Source of the DNA: Pyrus communis
Lineage: Eukaryota; Streptophyta; Magnoliopsida; Rosales; Rosaceae
Direction: 5' to 3'
Assembly: GCF_963583255.1 (NCBI RefSeq)
Contig: NC_084811.1
Location: forward strand, 12,108,088-12,172,087
DNA: 64,000 nt
Position numbers and translations under genes: made by a program. The notes under the pieces are model-generated. The model saw only the letters and a list, made by a program, of their open reading frames with translations. It was not told the origin of the DNA and made no database searches. Below, in pieces: positions 59,205 to 64,000 of the stretch (positions within the stretch are counted from its first letter, which is position 1; each line of letters opens with the position of its first letter).

Positions 59205-59953
59205 TGGTAAAATAAAGAATGACATTGGAGTTTTAAGTTTTTATTTATGAACCGTAATTTTAAATATGTTGTTAACTGTTTTTTGTTGTATGCAATGGCA
59301 CTATAATAAATATTTATATTAATTAAATATGCATGAATGTTTTTGTCATGAAAAAAAGTATGCATAAAAGCTTTAATTAAATAAATGATATATAAAATGA
59401 TAAATTATTTTTATTATTTAAGTAGGAATGAAAGTTTTAATAAATTAATTTATTGATTTATTTGGGTGTGATTTATTACAATTTTTATTAAATTTTTACG
59501 TGATTAACAATAAATAAAAGAATGAATGAAAAATAAATAGTTCTTAATAAAAAATAAAAAACAAATGAATGCGCGACGAAAACTGCAGTTGTTGTACAAG
59601 AATTTGTAAAACGACAGTTTTTCAATCTTGCACGAAGATACGTCTTCGCGCAAAAAGGCTATGAAAAGGGTAGTTGAACATATATGGCAATATCATTACT
59701 GCAATTTTGCACGACGAATTTTATATTGCTCTATGCCTAAAAATGGCAAATTGAACATTTCTGGGAAGGCATTTACTACGGACTTTGTGTGACAAAAAGG
59801 TTCCCTGGTTTTATATATTGACAGATTCTCTCCCTCTTTTTTCTCACATCGTTTTCCCCAAATTACTCTATTTCCCCTCATTTTGTTTTGCCCCAAACCC
59901 CTCATCCCTATTAATACTATATTTTAACTTGTTTACGAACTTTGTAACATCAC
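59205..59953. other. CACTA intron sequence with subterminal-type motifs
   Basis: AT-rich. At 59570-59720 there are GCGCGACGAA, TTGCACGA and TTCGCGCAAA motifs like those at the element ends, unusual so far from a terminus. Confidence 0.5.
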
Positions 59954-61092
59954 TATGATCTTCAAGACCTCAATGACGACCAGACCAAATACATCCACGA
60001 GTTATTCTCTGGTCGGTTCACTCAGTGGAAAAGCAACTTCCATAAACATTACGAGAAATATGAGGATCCGGAGGTCGCTCTAGCGGTTGGGTGCCCGAAG
60101 GAGCTAGTGAACCATCCTGAAGATTAGGCGTGGCTATGCATGCATTTTCAAGACAAAAAATACCTAGTAAATAAAATATTTCTTGTTTTACTTTAATTAG
60201 TATTATTTTAATATAATTTAATTTGGTTTCAAATTTTTTTTATTAATGAACGCACTAATATTTTTTTGTTGAATAGAAAAGAGTGAAGGCCAACGCAATA
60301 AATAGGTTGAAGAAGAAAATTCTCCACCACTCTAGCTCGCGATGCTTCTACTATAGGATGGAGGAGCAACGCCAGGTAAATGTATTTTATTTTTATTTTT
60401 TTTATACATTTTAATCTTTAAAACTCAAAAAATTACATATTAACATTTTTTAATTGAAGCGGGGTCGAAGTTTCCGGAGATTGACATGTTCAAGGAGGTG
60501 TATGTGCAGCCTGGCGATGAGCTACGGAGCAAATCCATGTAAGTATTTACAATTCTCGCGTTTTTAATTACTATTATTGTTGTTCATATATTATAAAATT
60601 ATTAATCATATTCTATATAAAATATTAATTACTTTATTTTTATTGTTACAGTTACAAGCCTTTATTGTGGAGAAGAGCCAGGCCGTTCTCTAGGTGGCAG
60701 CTTCACAGCTTCCCCTGGACACCCCAATAGAGGCCGTCGTTCCTGACCCAGATCTAAGTCTTTGGATCATGAGGAACACCCTCAATCAAACCCTTGGTCC
60801 TAGGCTAGGGAAGGTGTACCAGGGTATGGAGAATGCCTGCCATCGTGAGACGGTTACCTCTTCCTCCAGCATAAGCACGGGACAGGTCACTTTGCTGAAG
60901 GCCTAGGTTACAAGCCTGAAGTAGCAGTTAATGGCCCAGAACAGCCGGATGAAGCAGCTCATTAAGGTTCTTTGGTTGTTCGATTTCTAGTCCCCGTCAC
61001 CAGCTGCACCTCCTCCACATGAACCTTCAACCTCCCAGTAGCCCCTTGACCCAGCACCCCCCGATGTTGACCTCAACGACTTTGTTTTATAG

Positions 61093-61839
61093 TTTTTTTT
61101 TTATTATTATTGTATTCGAATTTGTTTTCTTTTTCAATTGATATAAATTTATTTTCTTTCAATTACTTTTTTTAATAATTAAATTAGTTTAATTTAAATA
61201 TTAACTATTTCTAAAATTAAGTTAATATATATATAAACCTTTGCGCGACGAAATCCCTTTGTCGCTCTAAACAAATAGAAAGGAAAAGAATTCATCGAAT
61301 GACGAAAAATTACTTAAAATTTAATATTTTTAACTTTACGAAAATTAAAAATTGTTCCTTGTGTATAAGTTTGCACAGTAAAATAGTTCGTCGCGCAAAA
61401 TGAAAAGTGACGATATTCTTTATGCTTAGAAATATTGCAAACCTTGCAAAATGAAAAGTGACGATGTTCTTCGTGCTTGGAAATATTGCGAACCTTGCAA
61501 TACGAGTTTGTGCGACGAATGCTCTTTTGTGGTGTTTAAGATTGCGCCACGAGAACCTTCGTCTTGTCGTTATACTTCGTGCAACAAGTATTTGTTTGTC
61601 GTGATTAGCATCACAATGTGCTTCGTCCCATAAAAGTTTGTGCGGCAAACTTCATTTTAGTCGTGCAAAGGTAATTGCGTGACGAACTTAGAATCTTCGT
61701 CGTGCAAAACCTAACTTCACGAGCTTTGCCCAAAGAGTGTGTCGCGACAAAGGTTTCGTTGTCCAGTGTTTTGGCCGACAAATTTCCTCTTTGCATGATG
61801 ACTTTTCTTTCATCGCAATACCTATTAAATGTAGTAGTG
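61093..61839. repeat. CACTA right subterminal region
   Basis: From 61235 dense motifs GCGCGACGAA, GTCGCTC, TTCGTCGCGCAAAATG, TTCGTCGTGCAAAA and CGTGCAACAAG occur on both strands. A 43-bp block (GCAAAATGAAAAGTGACGAT...AAATATTGC) is directly duplicated at 61396-61438 and 61446-61488. Confidence 0.8.
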
Positions 61840-62160
61840 AATTGTTAAGAATATTGCCAAGTCGGGCTAGCAACCCACTGCTAATCACACTAGTATTTTC
61901 TTAATTAAACCACATGCACTACTTGACAAGTGTTGGATTTTATCACAAAAGACTTTAGTGCAATTCAGAGTGTTTATTATGTGAAGTTTTCAATGTAAGA
62001 CTCTACTCTCTAATAAAAAATCGAGCATACAACCAAAATCAATTAATAGAGACTACAAATGTTCAAAATGATTTAAAAATCTTATGCAAAAATTTTCGTC
62101 TGTCATAATTCAATAAAAAAGGGATTTCTTGGACTCTTTGGCCAAGAACATAATAGTATA
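61840..62160. other. Flank of CACTA, nothing supported
   Basis: AT-rich sequence between the CACTA end and the copia LTR. No feature seen. Confidence 0.35.
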
Positions 62161-62950
62161 TCTTTTTTGCACTTCAATCCTTCGGCTGCTATAAGAGTAG
62201 TTAGATAACAATTCAGAAATACATAAAAATAACAGAAATAACATAACTTGAAATTCTAATACCTTATTGACCAAAATATACTTGCTATACAAAATGAAAT
62301 ATAGAAATAAGTACAAGAATTAAAATGGTATTAACTTGATTACAACAAGTAGAGGCTAGCGCAAAAGCTATGTCATTCGAACAGTATTTCCGTCTCGCTC
62401 TTGTGCTTGTGGTTCTACAACGTTTGCTCAACCAGGGTACAACTACCTAATTCTACAACCCGTACTAGATTACAGAATTCTAGCGAATTGCTTTGTGTGT
62501 TTACTCTTTGGAAAGTTTGTACGGAAGAGAAGGAGGAAGAAAAGATGATCCTATTTGGAAACTGTGATTGCAAATATATAGGTTGTTTTACACCTTTTCA
62601 AATACCTGTTTAGCATACTTGAAAATACATAACTCTTTCTAAGAGCTGTGTCTCTTATTCAAAATGTTTTTTAATTAATAACTTAATTAAAAACATAATT
62701 CGAATTTAAAATTAATGAATCTGATTAATTTTAAATTCCAAGGCCCCAAGGCCCTTGTCTTGATTAATTAATATTAATTGCATTAGGCTACATTTTACAA
62801 ACCTAATCCACACAACCATAAGGCCCAAACCTTCAATCCCTTTCCAAATGGTTCAAATCCTAACTACTATTGTAAAAGACAAAACATAAATAAAGGTCCT
62901 TAGGAATCCTATGTTCCCCGATGTGGGACAAGAGTCTCAAAACTCCGACA
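62160..62950 (-). repeat. 3' LTR of a second copia element
   Basis: On the minus strand it starts TGTCGGAGTTTTGAGACTC at 62950, directly after the purine tract CTCAAAATGTGGGGTAT. A TATA-like CCTATATATTTGC is near 62572. The downstream end is not defined; 62160 is approximate. Confidence 0.6.
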
Positions 62951-63499
62951 ATACCCCACATTTTGAGATGACTATTTGGTCCTTGAAAAACTAAGATATG
63001 AGAGTAAACAATAGATATGACGTACATCAGGAGAGGTGTCTTTTGGACTTGAACCTACCTTCGTATATACTTATCAGATTTACTAGATGACGTAGTGAAT
63101 ATAAAATCTTGAACTGTTCATCTCCGTAGTAAACCAAGATAATAAGCTAAACATATGCCACACCAACACATCGTAAATTCATACATTTGTGTTCTTTTTG
63201 GTCTTGAACAAATTTTGGATTCATGAGAGCTTTATAGAATGTAGCCATGTAATTCTCATAAATGTGACCCCACATTTACTCTCATATAGGTGATATTGAT
63301 TAAGAATAGGCTGCTACTATTCCACTTGATTTACAAGTATCAATATCATTAAACTAATGTATTGTACACCCATTAGCAGTCACCACACTTCTTCCATCAT
63401 AAGAATGGGTATGTAAGTGTGTTTCTTCTTTGAATCTAGCCAAACTAGACCATGGGATCTCCAATCAACTAGGTTAGGTTTCCGTTTGGTAGTTTCATT
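62951..63499 (-). other. Untranslated region between pol and the 3' LTR of the second copia element
   Basis: No coding potential. It ends with the polypurine-type tract at 62951-62970. Confidence 0.55.
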
Positions 63500-64000
63500 T
63501 TACTCTATTGGCTTTAAACCCATTCCCCTCGATGTATTCTTAACTTGCTCTCTAGACAAACCTTTAGTAAGCGGATCAGTAATATTATCTTTTGACTTAA
63601 CATAGTCAATAAAAATTACACCACTAGAGAGCCATTGATTTATTATATTATGCCTTCATCTAATTTGTCTAGACTTCCCATTGTATACACTATTTTTAGC
63701 TCGATATTGTGCAACTAAAGTATCAAAGTGTATACATATTGCCGTTACAGGTTTAGGCCATATGGGAACATCTTCCAAAAAATCTCTTAGCCATTTAGCT
63801 TCTTCTCCAGCCTTATCGAGAGCTATAAATTCTGATTCTATCGTTGATCGGGCTATGCACGTTTGTTTGGAAGATTTCCAAGATATTGATGCTTCTCCCA
63901 AAGTAAATACATATTCACTTGTGGATTTCGTATCAGTACTATCAGATATCCAATTCGCATCAGTAAATCCTTCAAGCACAGGAGGATAGCTCGTATAATG
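63500..64000 (-). pseudogene. Copia pol 3' end (RNase H), runs off the window
   Basis: The minus-strand frame enters from beyond 64000, reads [44 protein letters not shown] and [10 protein letters not shown], and continues through a TGA at 63656-63658 (after KSRQIR) to FIDYVKSKDNITDPLTKGLS, ending at TAA 63500-63502. This is the RNase H and C-terminal tail of a Ty1-copia polyprotein, of a different family from the element at 33592-45990. One internal stop is visible in the part seen. Confidence 0.88.

Larger units (their letters stand above)
51365..61092 (+). pseudogene. Transposase_24-like (Ptta/En/Spm) gene of the CACTA element
   Basis: Exons, with GT...AG junctions where visible, are 51365-51422, 51499-51719, 51811-51945, about 59954-60166, 60277-60375, 60460-60538 and 60652-61092. 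Conserved segments are EELNGVEKLD, GVDWESWRAVPEKIK, SDWDINKSDLNLMKCIDN, FSGRFTQWKSNFHKHYEKYE, WLCMHFQDKKYL, LHHSSSRCFYYRMEEQRQ, FKEVYVQPGDEL and SQLPLDTPIEAVVPDPDL. Damage includes TGA after KKKKRAAP, TAG for Trp before AWLCMHF, a one-base loss at 60460-60470, and TAGs after QAVL and LLKA. A Mutator-like element carrying hAT copy 3 fills the third intron. The accessory protein of plant CACTA elements has this profile; its role is not established here. Confidence 0.78.
46758..61839 (+). mobile_element. CACTA (En/Spm-type) transposon with nested insertions
   Basis: Its ends are CACTAGTACAAAA (46758) and, reverse complemented, CACTACTACATTT (61839), with the 3-bp duplication AAT at 46755-46757 and 61840-61842. 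Subterminal regions (46776-46823, 48060-48290, 59570-59720, 61235-61800) are full of GCGCGAC/GTCGTGCAAA motifs in both orientations, typical of transposase-binding repeats. Removing the hAT elements at 46824-47999, 48329-51207 and 52505-58360 and the Mutator-like element leaves about 3.8 kb carrying one multi-exon gene. I see no DDE transposase, so this copy is non-autonomous. Confidence 0.9.

Overview
The window is plant nuclear DNA: AT-rich and intron-containing, with plant-type retrotransposons (Ty1-copia, Ty3-gypsy, a Cassandra LTR carrying a 5S-rRNA-like core), hAT, Mutator-like and CACTA DNA transposons, and fragments of plant genes. Several element families resemble ones I associate with Rosaceae (apple/pear-like). 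That taxon is an inference from memory, not from a search.

Layout. (1) 293-18403, minus strand: a broken CYP97C1/LUT1-like cytochrome P450 gene (carotenoid epsilon-ring hydroxylase family), stretched to 18 kb by insertions. A solo LTR (A, 11791-17119) sits inside an exon and itself holds a satellite-bearing hAT element (12012-15972). A related LTR (B, 1336-11343) sits in the next intron and holds a gag-only LTR retrotransposon (2234-10739). (2) 18404-22741: gypsy remnant on the minus strand, fused to the P450 exon and interrupted by a 768-bp hAT (20520-21287). (3) 22842-26798: LTR-type sequence with a minisatellite, a Cassandra solo LTR and microsatellites. (4) 26799-30585: little that can be supported. 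(5) 30586-32955, minus strand: the one apparently intact host gene, a four-exon 2-oxoglutarate/Fe(II) dioxygenase of 374 aa. (6) 33592 to about 45990, minus strand: a Ty1-copia element with a second non-autonomous LTR element inside its 3' LTR and a 2.1-kb solo LTR inside its RT domain. (7) 46758-61839: a CACTA element holding a Transposase_24-like gene with stops, plus two satellite-bearing hATs, a diverged hAT relative, and a Mutator-like element. (8) 62160 to the right edge: the 3' end of another copia element.

The most unusual content is a hAT-like family (48329-51207, 52505-58360, 12012-15972). Each copy has 8-bp target duplications and TAGGCCTGGCAA-type ends and carries a tandem array of a roughly 340-350 bp monomer (about 5, 12 and 9 repeats). 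Monomer variants are shared within an element and differ between elements. Also notable: six tandem hairpins with conserved loops and changing but complementary stems in the copia leader; an antisense coiled-coil ORF with its own TATA box in the gag-only element; and an unrecognised ORF in a second non-autonomous LTR family that uses the same primer-binding sequence.

Gene interplay is limited. Nearly everything except the dioxygenase is mobile or decayed DNA. The copia LTR lies about 340 bp upstream of the dioxygenase TATA box in the same orientation and could influence its expression. All coordinates and reading frames were worked out by eye.
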